Shown here: positions 1 to 5,140 of the stretch, piece by piece | Layout of the letters: every line of letters starts with the position of its first letter | How positions within the stretch are numbered: position 1 is the stretch's first letter | NCBI GenBank assembly: GCA_023717585.1 | Contig: JAMQPJ010000273.1 | Coordinates: 1-5,140 of the forward strand | From: Thermoanaerobaculia bacterium | GTDB lineage: Bacteria > Acidobacteriota > Thermoanaerobaculia > UBA5066 | DNA length: 5,140 nucleotides | Direction of reading: 5' to 3' | Translations under genes and position numbers: made by a program | Notes under the pieces: model-generated | The model's input: only the letters and a program-made list of their open reading frames with translations | Database searches by the model: none | What the model was told of the DNA's origin: nothing

Positions 1-125
1 ACAGAGGCCGGCTTGGCGCCCGCGGTGTAGACGGGCGGCGCCACGGGCCCGACGATGCGTTGCACCGGGCGCACGCCGCCGGCCGGGGTCAACCCGTCCG
101 CCGGGGGTTTCGGCTCGTCGGCCAT
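1..125 (-). CDS. N-terminus of an unrecognised proline-rich protein (partial, runs off left edge)
   Basis: An open frame starts at an ATG (125-123) and stays open to the window edge, giving 41 complete codons. The visible protein begins MADEPKPPADGLTPAGG and is rich in Pro, Ala and Gly, with no signal peptide or membrane segment so far, so it looks like a flexible leader. About nine in ten codons end in G or C, matching the neighbouring genes and supporting real coding. It begins 34 nt after the stop of the iron-sulfur oxidoreductase on the same strand, so the two are probably co-transcribed. No Shine-Dalgarno sits at normal distance: the best candidate, GAGGGG (146-141), is 15 nt from the ATG, and its GGGG could pair with CCCC just before the start. 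I do not recognise the protein and assign no function. The frame stays open upstream into the previous gene, but I see no better start codon there. Confidence 0.6.
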   Translation of the reverse strand, partial: MADEPKPPADGLTPAGGVRPVQRIVGPVAPPVYTAGAKPAS

Positions 126-159
126 TGGGGAAAGGTTACACCCCTCGAGCGAATTCGTC

Positions 160-2304
160 TCAACCGGGGTGAACGGGCAGCGCCCGGGCGGCCAGCTCGA
201 GCACGTCGAACGCCTCGGTCGTTCCCGCCATCTCGGCCTTCGCGTTGCCGAGCATCACCATGCAGAACGGGCAGGAAACGCCGACGGCGTCGGTTCCGTT
301 CGCCTCGATCTCGGCGAACCGGGCCTGGTTCACGCGCGTGCCGATCGTCTCGTCCAGCCACATCCGGCCGCCTCCGGCGCCGCAGCACATGCCGTTCTCG
401 CGGCTGTTCGGCAGCTCCCTGATCGAAACCCCCGGAATCGCGTTCAGAAGCTCGCGCGGCGCGTCGTAGACGCCGTTGTGCCGCCCGAGGTAGCAGGGAT
501 CGTGGAACGACAGCGACATCGGAGCGCCGTGGACGAGCCTGATCCGCCCCTCGGCCACGAGCCGGGCCACGAGCTCGGTCCCGTGCATGACCTCGAATCT
601 CCCGCCGAAGTCGGGGTACTCGTTCGCGAGCGTGTTGAAGCAATGCGGGCAGTTCGTGACGATCTTCGTCACGCCGTAGCCCTTCATCCTCTCGACGTTC
701 TGCTGCGCCAGCGTCTGGAAGAGGTATTCGTTCCCGAGGCGGCGCGCCGCGTCGCCCGTGCACGTCTCCTCCTTGCCGAGGATCGCGTACGTGACGCCGG
801 CCTCGTGGAGCAGCTTCGCGAGCGAGCGCGACACGCGCTTGCCGCGCTCCTCGTAGGAGCCCGCGCAGCCCACCCAGAAGAGGACCTCGATGCCGCCGGC
901 CAACTTCGCGTCCGCCGCTTCGGCCATCGTCAGGACGGGGAAGGGCAGGTCCTTCGTCCACGCATCGCGGTCGGAAGCGGCGAAGTTCCACGGGTTGCCC
1001 TGGCGCTCCATGCCGTTGAAGGCGGTCTGCGCCTCCTTCGGGAACTCGCTCCGCTCGAGGACGAGATGCCGGCGCAGGTCCGTGATCTTGTCCACGTACG
1101 TGATGCCGACGGGGCAGGCGTGCTCGCAGTAGCGGCACGTCGTGCAGGCCCAGATCGTCTCCTCGTCGATCCAGCCTCCGATGAGCGGCGTCCGCGCCGC
1201 CAGCGCCACCTCGGCCGAGCCGTCGCCGCGGCCCGCGTCCACGTCGATCAGCGCGTCCGCGTCCGTGTAGAGGGCGTTGCGCAGGTCCACCATGAAGCCC
1301 TTCGGCGAAAGCGGCTTTCCGGTGAGGTGCGTCGGGCACACCTCGCGGCAGCGCCCGCACTCGGTGCACGTGAACATGTCCAGCTTCTGTTTCCAGGTGA
1401 AGTCCTCGGCCCTCGACACCCCGAATCTTTCCGCTTCGGCGGCTTTCTCGATGTCGAACGTGACCATCTTCCCGGGCGAATCGAGCTTCGCGAAAAACAG
1501 GTTCGGGAGCGCCGTGATCACGTGAAAGTGCTTCGCGAACGGCAGGTAGTTCGCGAAGACGAGGATCGCGACGAGGTGGGCCCACCAGGAGCCGAAGTAG
1601 ATGGACTGCAGGGAAGAGAAGGAAAGAGAGGAGATTTGCTTAGAAAGGGAAGAGGTCAGGGGCTCCCATAGAGCGTTTGTGGCCAGGGCCGCGTGCGCCG
1701 ACGCCGCGCCTGCGGCCGCCGCAACGCCGCTCGCGCCTGCCGCCGCAGCCTTGGCGTCGAGCGCCATCTTCGCCGCTCCTGCCGCGAGATCGGTCACCAT
1801 CAGGAACCCGATCAGGCAGAGGATGAGGTCCGCGTCGAACGAGGGGTCGAGGCGCTCTTTTCGCGCGACGTGGCGGCGAAGGAGGGCCAGGACGACGCCC
1901 ACGAACGTCGTCACGAGGACGGCGTCCTTGACGAGGAGGTAGCCCTCCCAGAACCCCGCGGGCAGGAACGGCAGGGCGGCCCCGGGGAAAAGGCCCTCGA
2001 AGACGAGCATCAGCGTGCGCAGCAGGAGGACGAGGAAACCGCTGAAGATGAGGGCGTGGTAGAGGCCCGCGTAGGCGTCGCGGAACATCTTCCGCTGCAG
2101 GAAGCCGTACTCGACGACGTGCCAGAGCCGCGCGAGCGGCCGTTCGAGACGATTCTCCCGATCGCCCGCGCCCAGAAGGAGGAGCTGGACCCTTCGCGAA
2201 ACGGTGTACGCGAATAAGGCAAGGGCCGAGAGCAGGAGGAGCGCGAAAAGGAGGGTTCCGGGGAAGCCGAAGTAGGTGGCCTGAGCCGGCGTGAGTGCCA
2301 TCAC
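160..2304 (-). CDS. Membrane-anchored HdrD/GlpC-like iron-sulfur oxidoreductase, probable ETF:quinone oxidoreductase (EMO/DUF224 type)
   Basis: Predicted to pass electrons from reduced ETF to membrane quinone. About five membrane helices lie near residues 13-36, 82-103, 122-143, 157-176 and 240-258, forming a NarI-like domain; His62, His83, His243, His259 and His261 are candidate heme b ligands. Two 4Fe-4S motifs follow: C313-C316-C319-C323P and C387-C390-C393-C397P. Two cysteine-rich HdrD-type domains come next: C480, C515, C552, C555, then C604, C640-C641, C678, C681. Only the second has the full CCG motif (MCCGAGGGRMW); the first reads TCTGD, which I recall as normal for this family. The start is GTG (2304) or the adjacent ATG (2301), neither with a strong Shine-Dalgarno. 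Oddities are an Ala-rich stretch at 184-208 and a codon-anomalous segment at 209-230. etfA lies on the same strand upstream, supporting the ETF role. The fold is certain; the partner is inferred. A GlpC-like or lactate-oxidase-type subunit is the alternative. Confidence 0.9.
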   Translation of the reverse strand: MMALTPAQATYFGFPGTLLFALLLLSALALFAYTVSRRVQLLLLGAGDRENRLERPLARLWHVVEYGFLQRKMFRDAYAGLYHALIFSGFLVLLLRTLMLVFEGLFPGAALPFLPAGFWEGYLLVKDAVLVTTFVGVVLALLRRHVARKERLDPSFDADLILCLIGFLMVTDLAAGAAKMALDAKAAAAGASGVAAAAGAASAHAALATNALWEPLTSSLSKQISSLSFSSLQSIYFGSWWAHLVAILVFANYLPFAKHFHVITALPNLFFAKLDSPGKMVTFDIEKAAEAERFGVSRAEDFTWKQKLDMFTCTECGRCREVCPTHLTGKPLSPKGFMVDLRNALYTDADALIDVDAGRGDGSAEVALAARTPLIGGWIDEETIWACTTCRYCEHACPVGITYVDKITDLRRHLVLERSEFPKEAQTAFNGMERQGNPWNFAASDRDAWTKDLPFPVLTMAEAADAKLAGGIEVLFWVGCAGSYEERGKRVSRSLAKLLHEAGVTYAILGKEETCTGDAARRLGNEYLFQTLAQQNVERMKGYGVTKIVTNCPHCFNTLANEYPDFGGRFEVMHGTELVARLVAEGRIRLVHGAPMSLSFHDPCYLGRHNGVYDAPRELLNAIPGVSIRELPNSRENGMCCGAGGGRMWLDETIGTRVNQARFAEIEANGTDAVGVSCPFCMVMLGNAKAEMAGTTEAFDVLELAARALPVHPG
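1615..1680 (-). other. Codon-anomalous, pyrimidine-rich coding segment within the oxidoreductase gene
   Basis: This segment encodes residues 209-230, a Ser/Leu-rich stretch just before membrane helix 5. Ten of its 22 codons end in A or T (ACA, GCT, CTA, TCT, CTT, TCT, CAA, TCT, CTT, TCT), whereas the flanking gene almost always uses G or C. The plus strand from 1610 to 1634 is 25 uninterrupted purines, and a second purine run lies at 1642-1655. The reading frame is intact. Confidence 0.7.
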
Positions 2305-2329
2305 AGCGGAGAATAACGCAGCATGTTGT

Positions 2330-2360
2330 AAGATAAGCCGTGGTAAATCTGTCGTTTCAA
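2330..2360 (-). promoter_or_regulatory. Candidate sigma70-like promoter for the iron-sulfur oxidoreductase gene
   Basis: On the minus strand TTGAAA (2360-2355) matches five of six bases of the -35 consensus, and TATCTT (2335-2330) matches four of six of the -10. The 19-nt spacer is longer than the ideal 17. Transcription would begin near 2323, leaving a leader of about 20 nt before the GTG/ATG start. The stretch is AT-richer than its surroundings, as expected for a promoter. The call rests only on motif matching. Confidence 0.3.
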
Positions 2361-2386
2361 CGCAGCTTCAACACCCTCTCCGCGAC

Positions 2387-2394
2387 GGGAGAAG
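2387..2394 (+). promoter_or_regulatory. Ribosome binding site that fixes the exported-protein start
   Basis: GGGAGAAG contains the Shine-Dalgarno core GGAG (2388-2391), with 7 nt between it and the ATG at 2399. It decides the start: the same frame is open from a GTG at 2291, but that longer version would put 36 polar residues before a perfect signal peptide and would overlap the divergent gene's start. Confidence 0.7.
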
Positions 2395-2398
2395 CCCG

Positions 2399-2476
2399 AT
2401 GACGCACCTCCGAAGGTCCCTCGGGACCGCTTCGATCGTGTTCGCGCTGATCGCCGCTGGCACCCTCCAGGCCGCC
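2399..2476 (+). other. Sec signal peptide of the exported protein
   Basis: Residues 1-26 show the three classical parts: a short basic n-region (MTHLRR), a hydrophobic core around GTASIVFALIAAG, and a small-residue cleavage region LQAAA. Cleavage after residue 25 or 26 is most likely, because Pro28 disfavours cleavage directly before it. No cysteine follows, so it is not a lipoprotein signal. Confidence 0.8.
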
Positions 2477-4201
2477 GCTCCTTCAGGGACCGACCTGTGG
2501 GGCGGGCCGGCCGCCAAGGGCATCGGCACGAACGCCACGTTCGACACGAACATCTACGTCACGAGCGTCGGCGCGGCCTCCGGCTCCATCGATTTCCTCC
2601 TGGGCGGCGTCACTCTGGCGAGCGTCCCGTTCACGGTTCCCACGTACGGCGTCGCCGTCGTCGCGGCGCCCGCGGCCGTCGACGGCAGGGGCGCGTTCCT
2701 CTACCACCTGCGCAGCGACGCCTCCGTCAACGCCTGGTCCGAAACGTACAACGACACGCCGGCGGGGCGCTACGGAACCGTAAGCACGGCTTTCCCCGTC
2801 TCCGATTTTCTCGCCCCTGGGGACGAGGCCTGGGGCGGCGGCGCCGACGCGTCGTCCTCCAGCGCGGCCGGGCGGGCGCGCACGAACGTCGGCGTCCTGT
2901 GCAGCCCGCTGTCGACACAGGGCTGCGCCGTCGAGGTCGCGGCCTTCGACGCGGGCTCGCCGGCCGGTGTCGGCCAGATCTTCACCGTCCCGGGCTCCGT
3001 CGGACAGCAGTCGCTCGCGGTTCTTCTGCCCGGCACGGCCGAGAAATCCAAGCTCTCGGTGCGCTTCCGCATGCTCACGGGCGCGGGCCTCGCCTACGCC
3101 ATCAAGAACGACAACCAGACGAGCGACGGCAGCAATCTGTCGCTGTCCGTGTCGCGCGGCGCTTTCTCGACGGCCCCCGTCATCGCCAGCTTCACGATCT
3201 CTCCCTCGTCGGGCTGCCCGCCGCTGACCGTCACGGCGACGTGGTCCACGACGGGAGCCGATCACGTCAACATCACGGGCGCCGCGGGCGACCTCGCGAC
3301 CTCCGGCTCGGCCACCCTCACCGTCGTGTCCGCGGGCGACATCACGCTCACGGCGGTCGCGCTTTCGGGCGCGACGGCCACGTCCACTCGGAAAATCACG
3401 CTCCAGCCGCCCACGAACCCGCCCACGCCGACGCCCTCGACGGCGACCGTCGGGACGGGGCAGGTCGTGACAGGCTCGATCCCGGTGGCCTACACGGGAA
3501 CGCTCGTGACGGTCACGTTCGACGCGCACCAGTCCACGGGCTCGACGTTCACCGTGAACGGCAACCAGTTCACGTACACGGCCGGCTCCACCATCGGCAC
3601 CGACGTCGTGCGCCTCACCGTGCCGGGCGGCGCCTGCGGGCCCGCGACGGCCACGTTCACGGCCACCGTCATCGCGCCCGGCGACCCTGCGATCGTCTTC
3701 TTCAGCGCGGATCCGGCGCGCGGCTGCGGTTCGTCGACGAACGTCATCCTCAACTGGCAGACTCTCAACACGTCGCAGGTCACGATCAACCCCGTCATCG
3801 CGCCCTTCGGCCTCGCGCCGAACGGTTCGGTCGGCTGGACGATCGCGGGCACGACGGTCTTCACGCTGAACGCCTTCCCGCTCCTCGGTGGCGAAGCGAT
3901 CCAGCAGTCGATCACGGTTCCGGTGGATACGCAGGCGTACACCCCGCTCCCGACACCGAACAACATCATCGTGCCGGCGAGCTCGGGCTTCGTCTACGTC
4001 ACGGTGACGGGCGTCCCGGACCCCACGCTGCTGCTCTACGTCCTCGTGCAGAGCAGGAGCGGCGGCCAGTTCGCGAGCACGGACACGCCGGGCCTGTTCA
4101 CGTATAAGCCCGGCCCGTTCACCGGCCTCGACATCGTCCGGATCTTCTACTCGAACGGCTGCGGACCGGCCTTCGCCGAATTCATGGCGACGGTGAATTA
4201 G
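2399..4201 (+). CDS. Exported protein of duplicated Ig-like beta-sandwich domains
   Basis: This 600-residue protein starts with a Sec signal peptide: Arg5-Arg6, a hydrophobic core at about 8-23, and Ala-rich cleavage near 25-27. Residues 28-255 form a beta-rich region of two related halves (28-136, 137-255), each opening with a WGG motif and sharing TN(I/V) and FTVP; I recall similar pairs in secreted Acidobacteriota proteins. A tandem module follows twice (258-424, 428-600). Each copy has an Ig-like domain of the 'SFT.SP...TW.TTGA..V.I' kind and a second beta domain ending in F.Y....G.D.VR....CGPA.A.F.ATV. A Pro/Thr linker spans 337-350. Six cysteines are visible: 168, 176, 273, 413, 443 and 588. 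There is no catalytic motif, lipobox, sorting signal or C-terminal anchor, so it is probably periplasmic, secreted or surface-bound. A binding or adhesion role is only a guess. The gene stands alone on its strand between ETF-related genes. Confidence 0.85.
   Translation: MTHLRRSLGTASIVFALIAAGTLQAAAPSGTDLWGGPAAKGIGTNATFDTNIYVTSVGAASGSIDFLLGGVTLASVPFTVPTYGVAVVAAPAAVDGRGAFLYHLRSDASVNAWSETYNDTPAGRYGTVSTAFPVSDFLAPGDEAWGGGADASSSSAAGRARTNVGVLCSPLSTQGCAVEVAAFDAGSPAGVGQIFTVPGSVGQQSLAVLLPGTAEKSKLSVRFRMLTGAGLAYAIKNDNQTSDGSNLSLSVSRGAFSTAPVIASFTISPSSGCPPLTVTATWSTTGADHVNITGAAGDLATSGSATLTVVSAGDITLTAVALSGATATSTRKITLQPPTNPPTPTPSTATVGTGQVVTGSIPVAYTGTLVTVTFDAHQSTGSTFTVNGNQFTYTAGSTIGTDVVRLTVPGGACGPATATFTATVIAPGDPAIVFFSADPARGCGSSTNVILNWQTLNTSQVTINPVIAPFGLAPNGSVGWTIAGTTVFTLNAFPLLGGEAIQQSITVPVDTQAYTPLPTPNNIIVPASSGFVYVTVTGVPDPTLLLYVLVQSRSGGQFASTDTPGLFTYKPGPFTGLDIVRIFYSNGCGPAFAEFMATVN
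3170..4198 (+). repeat. Tandem protein-level repeat: two copies of an approximately 170-residue double beta-domain module
   Basis: Copy 1 covers residues 258-424 (3170-3670) and copy 2 residues 428-600 (3680-4198). The copies align over their full length, including the first cysteine of each (273 and 443) and the second (413 and 588), at spacings of 140 and 145 residues. The most alike part is the end: FTYTAGSTIGTDVVR...CGPATATFTATV against FTYKPGPFTGLDIVR...CGPAFAEFMATV. The DNA copies have diverged strongly, so the duplication is old. Confidence 0.75.
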
Positions 4202-4235
4202 GGGAAGAGGGAATAGAGACGATTCTTCTTAGAAG

Positions 4236-4259
4236 GAAATAAGAACGGCGGAAGCGCCG
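4236..4259 (-). terminator. Candidate intrinsic terminator for etfA transcripts
   Basis: Read on the minus strand, CGGCG-CTTC-CGCCG (4259-4246) is a perfect 5-bp GC stem with a 4-nt loop. It is followed at once by TTCTTATTTC (4245-4236), in which seven of ten bases are T. This is the expected layout for factor-independent termination. It lies about 207 nt beyond the etfA stop and would keep etfA transcripts from running antisense into the exported-protein gene. The short stem and interrupted T run limit confidence. Confidence 0.45.
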
Positions 4260-4262
4260 GGT

Positions 4263-4313
4263 GCCCCTCGTACGCGACGTCGAGCGACGCGCGTCCGGGG
4301 GGCCCTTCCATTT
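4263..4313 (+). terminator. Candidate terminator hairpin for the exported-protein gene
   Basis: GCCCCTCG (4263-4270) pairs with CGGGGGC-type sequence (4296-4303, with one T-G wobble). After one mismatch (4271 with 4295), ACGCG (4272-4276) pairs with CGCGT (4290-4294). This gives about 13 pairs around a 13-nt loop, 62 nt after the stop codon. The following bases, CCTTCCATTT, are only weakly T-rich, so termination may be inefficient or Rho-assisted. Confidence 0.35.
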
Positions 4314-4397
4314 GACAGGCGGTTGCGCGCGACGCTCGAGAGCGAAGGCAGGAAGGCCCCGGAGTTCAAGGGCCTGAGCGTTCGCGGTAGAGGGGCA

Positions 4398-4415
4398 GCC
4401 GGCGGGGCCGCCGGC
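4398..4415. repeat. GC-rich perfect hairpin in the convergent intergenic region
   Basis: GCCGGCGGGGCCGCCGGC can form a 7-bp stem with a 4-nt loop on either strand. No T run follows on either side, so it is not a canonical intrinsic terminator. It lies 52 nt past the etfA stop and could protect the etfA mRNA 3' end or simply be GC-rich sequence. Confidence 0.4.
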
Positions 4416-4466
4416 GCGTCGCGCACGACGACAGTTCGCCGTCTGGCTCTTCTAAGAATCTTCTTT

Positions 4467-5140
4467 TTAGGCTTTCAGTTTCTTCGCGGCTTCCGTCATC
4501 GCCGGCACGATCTGGAAGAGGTCGCCTACGATCCCGTAGGTCGCGACCTTGAAGATCGGCGCCTCGGGATCCTTGTTGATGGCGACGATGACCTTCGACG
4601 AGCCCATGCCCGCAAGGTGCTGGATCGCGCCGGAAACGCCGCACGCGATGTAGAGGGACGGCGACACGACCTTGCCCGTCTGGCCCACCTGGTGTTCGTG
4701 GCCGATCCAGCCGGCGTCGACCGCCGCGCGTGACGCGCCCAGCGCGGCGCCCAGCTCGGTGCACAGCGCGCGCAGCAGGGGCCAGCTCTCGGGCCCCTTG
4801 ATGCCGCGCCCGCCGGTCACGATCTTGTCGGCCTCGGCCACGTCGATCTCGCCCGCCTCGGCCGCCTGCACCTTCACGACTTTCGCGCGGATCTTCAGCG
4901 CTCCGAGATCGAGGTTCACGACCTCGCCCGCGCCGGGAGCGTCGGGCTTCGAGGCCGGAAATACGTTCGGGCGCGGCGTGGCGACCTGGATCCCGGCGGC
5001 CGGCGCGGCCGTGACCTGGACGCGCGCCTTGCCCGAGTACACAGGGCGCTCGCCCGTGAGGCGGCCGCTTTCGACGTCCAGCGACATGACGTCCGACAGC
5101 ACCCCCACGCCGCGGCGCGCCGCGAAACGTGGCGCCACGT
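4467..5140 (-). CDS. etfA: Electron transfer flavoprotein alpha subunit, C-terminal part (partial, runs off right edge)
   Basis: EtfA pairs with EtfB and binds the FAD that takes electrons from acyl-CoA and related dehydrogenases. About 223 residues are visible of the usual 310-330; the N-terminus lies beyond the window, and the GTG at 5138 is an internal valine codon. Numbering from there, residues 1-95 finish the N-terminal domain and 105-220 are the FAD domain. Hallmarks are GRGIK (110-114), GASR (134-137), VDAGW (140-144), QVGQTGK (150-156), LYIACGVSGAIQH (162-174) and VAINKDPEAPIF (185-196). They fit the ETF-alpha signature, with the FAD-contacting Arg, Thr and His kept. The gene ends in TAA followed by a T-rich stretch on the plus strand. 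etfB presumably lies upstream outside the window. Its likely electron acceptor, the membrane iron-sulfur oxidoreductase, is on the same strand but separated by the exported-protein gene. Confidence 0.97.
   Translation of the reverse strand, partial: VAPRFAARRGVGVLSDVMSLDVESGRLTGERPVYSGKARVQVTAAPAAGIQVATPRPNVFPASKPDAPGAGEVVNLDLGALKIRAKVVKVQAAEAGEIDVAEADKIVTGGRGIKGPESWPLLRALCTELGAALGASRAAVDAGWIGHEHQVGQTGKVVSPSLYIACGVSGAIQHLAGMGSSKVIVAINKDPEAPIFKVATYGIVGDLFQIVPAMTEAAKKLKA

Larger units (their letters stand above)
2305..2398. promoter_or_regulatory. Divergent intergenic promoter region
   Basis: These 94 bases separate the divergent starts of the oxidoreductase (minus) and the exported-protein gene (plus), so both promoters must lie here or just inside the neighbouring coding ends. 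The part from 2310 to 2370 is clearly AT-richer than the coding DNA. A minus-strand promoter candidate is visible. For the plus strand I see no good -35/-10 pair; TAAATC at 2344-2349 preceded by TGG is at best a weak extended -10. No clear operator palindrome was found. Confidence 0.5.
4202..4466. other. Convergent intergenic region, non-coding, rich in hairpins
   Basis: These 265 bases lie between the stop of the plus-strand exported-protein gene and the stop of minus-strand etfA. I find no convincing gene. The only sizeable open frame not explained by etfA (4229-4426, minus) has weaker codon bias, an Arg/Pro-rich product and no recognisable domain. The region begins with a purine-rich tract (4201-4220), carries a candidate terminator for each strand and a GC-rich hairpin (4398-4415), and ends with a T-rich tract at 4448-4468 just beyond the etfA stop. 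No tRNA or known RNA family was recognised. Confidence 0.6.

Noticed and set aside
89..1585. A 498-codon minus-strand frame overlapping the oxidoreductase in another phase
   Set aside because: Arg-rich out-of-frame shadow lacking any recognisable motif; the true frame carries all the cysteine motifs.
55..1671. A 538-codon plus-strand open frame opposite the iron-sulfur oxidoreductase
   Set aside because: It is the antisense shadow of a gene with unambiguous Fe-S and CCG motifs. Its product is Arg/Ala/Val-rich without domains, as expected for antisense frames in GC-rich DNA.
2291..2398. N-terminal extension of the exported protein to a GTG at 2291
   Set aside because: It would overlap the divergent gene's start, bury the signal peptide behind 36 polar residues, and ignore the good ribosome site at 2387-2394.
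2483..3529. A 348-codon minus-strand frame opposite the exported-protein gene
   Set aside because: Arg/Gly/Asp-rich antisense shadow with no Shine-Dalgarno or motif evidence.
2497..4107. A 536-codon plus-strand frame within the exported-protein gene
   Set aside because: Arg/His-rich product with no domain. The frame starting at 2399 has a signal peptide, Shine-Dalgarno and internal domain repeats.
4312..4340. A perfect -35 hexamer TTGACA at 4312-4317 as a plus-strand promoter
   Set aside because: At 17-18 nt downstream the bases are CTCGAG/TCGAGA, not a -10 element, and no gene follows on that strand.
4351..4375. A tRNA-like T-arm (GTTCAAG within a GC stem)
   Set aside because: No matching acceptor, D or anticodon arms can be drawn around it, and the flanking stem does not have T-arm geometry.
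4229..4426. A 65-codon minus-strand frame in the convergent intergenic region
   Set aside because: Codon third-position bias is weaker than in real genes, the product is Arg/Pro-rich with no domain, and the frame overlaps the hairpins. A small gene cannot be fully excluded.
4323..4733. A 136-codon plus-strand frame entering etfA
   Set aside because: Most of it is antisense to the conserved FAD domain of etfA; the product has no motif.

Overview
The window is a GC-rich bacterial chromosome segment. Codons in the real genes end almost always in G or C, no mobile element is visible, and the genes are closely spaced. Three protein genes are clear and a fourth is seen only as its first 41 codons. 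The host is probably a Gram-negative aerobe or facultative anaerobe. The exported protein has an N-terminal beta-sandwich pair of a kind I associate with Acidobacteriota (Thermoanaerobaculia/Holophagae-like), but this placement is recall plus inference, not a search result.

Layout from left to right. Positions 1-125, minus strand: start of an unrecognised proline-rich protein that runs off the left edge. Positions 160-2304, minus: a 714-residue membrane-anchored iron-sulfur oxidoreductase with a NarI-like membrane domain, two 4Fe-4S motifs and two HdrD/GlpC-type cysteine-rich domains. Positions 2305-2398: AT-richer divergent promoter region. Positions 2399-4201, plus: a 600-residue exported protein made of duplicated Ig-like beta domains. 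Positions 4202-4466: convergent intergenic region with no convincing gene, but with several hairpins, including a candidate terminator for each strand. Positions 4467-5140, minus: the C-terminal two thirds of electron transfer flavoprotein alpha subunit (etfA), cut by the right edge.

How the genes fit together. ETF collects electrons from acyl-CoA and related dehydrogenases. The membrane iron-sulfur protein belongs to the DUF224/HdrD-like family reported to act as ETF:(mena)quinone oxidoreductase (EMO), passing these electrons to the quinone pool. The two lie on the same strand and would make a familiar etfB-etfA-EMO cluster, but here the oppositely oriented exported-protein gene sits between them, so each half appears to have its own transcription control. 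The exported protein has no evident link to electron transfer.

The points most worth a second look are the split ETF/EMO cluster, the nested duplications in the exported protein, a codon-anomalous purine/pyrimidine tract inside the oxidoreductase gene, a short GATTC...TTAGAAG motif shared by the two convergent gene ends and resembling that tract, and the competing folds in the convergent intergenic region. None amounts to a clear new system.
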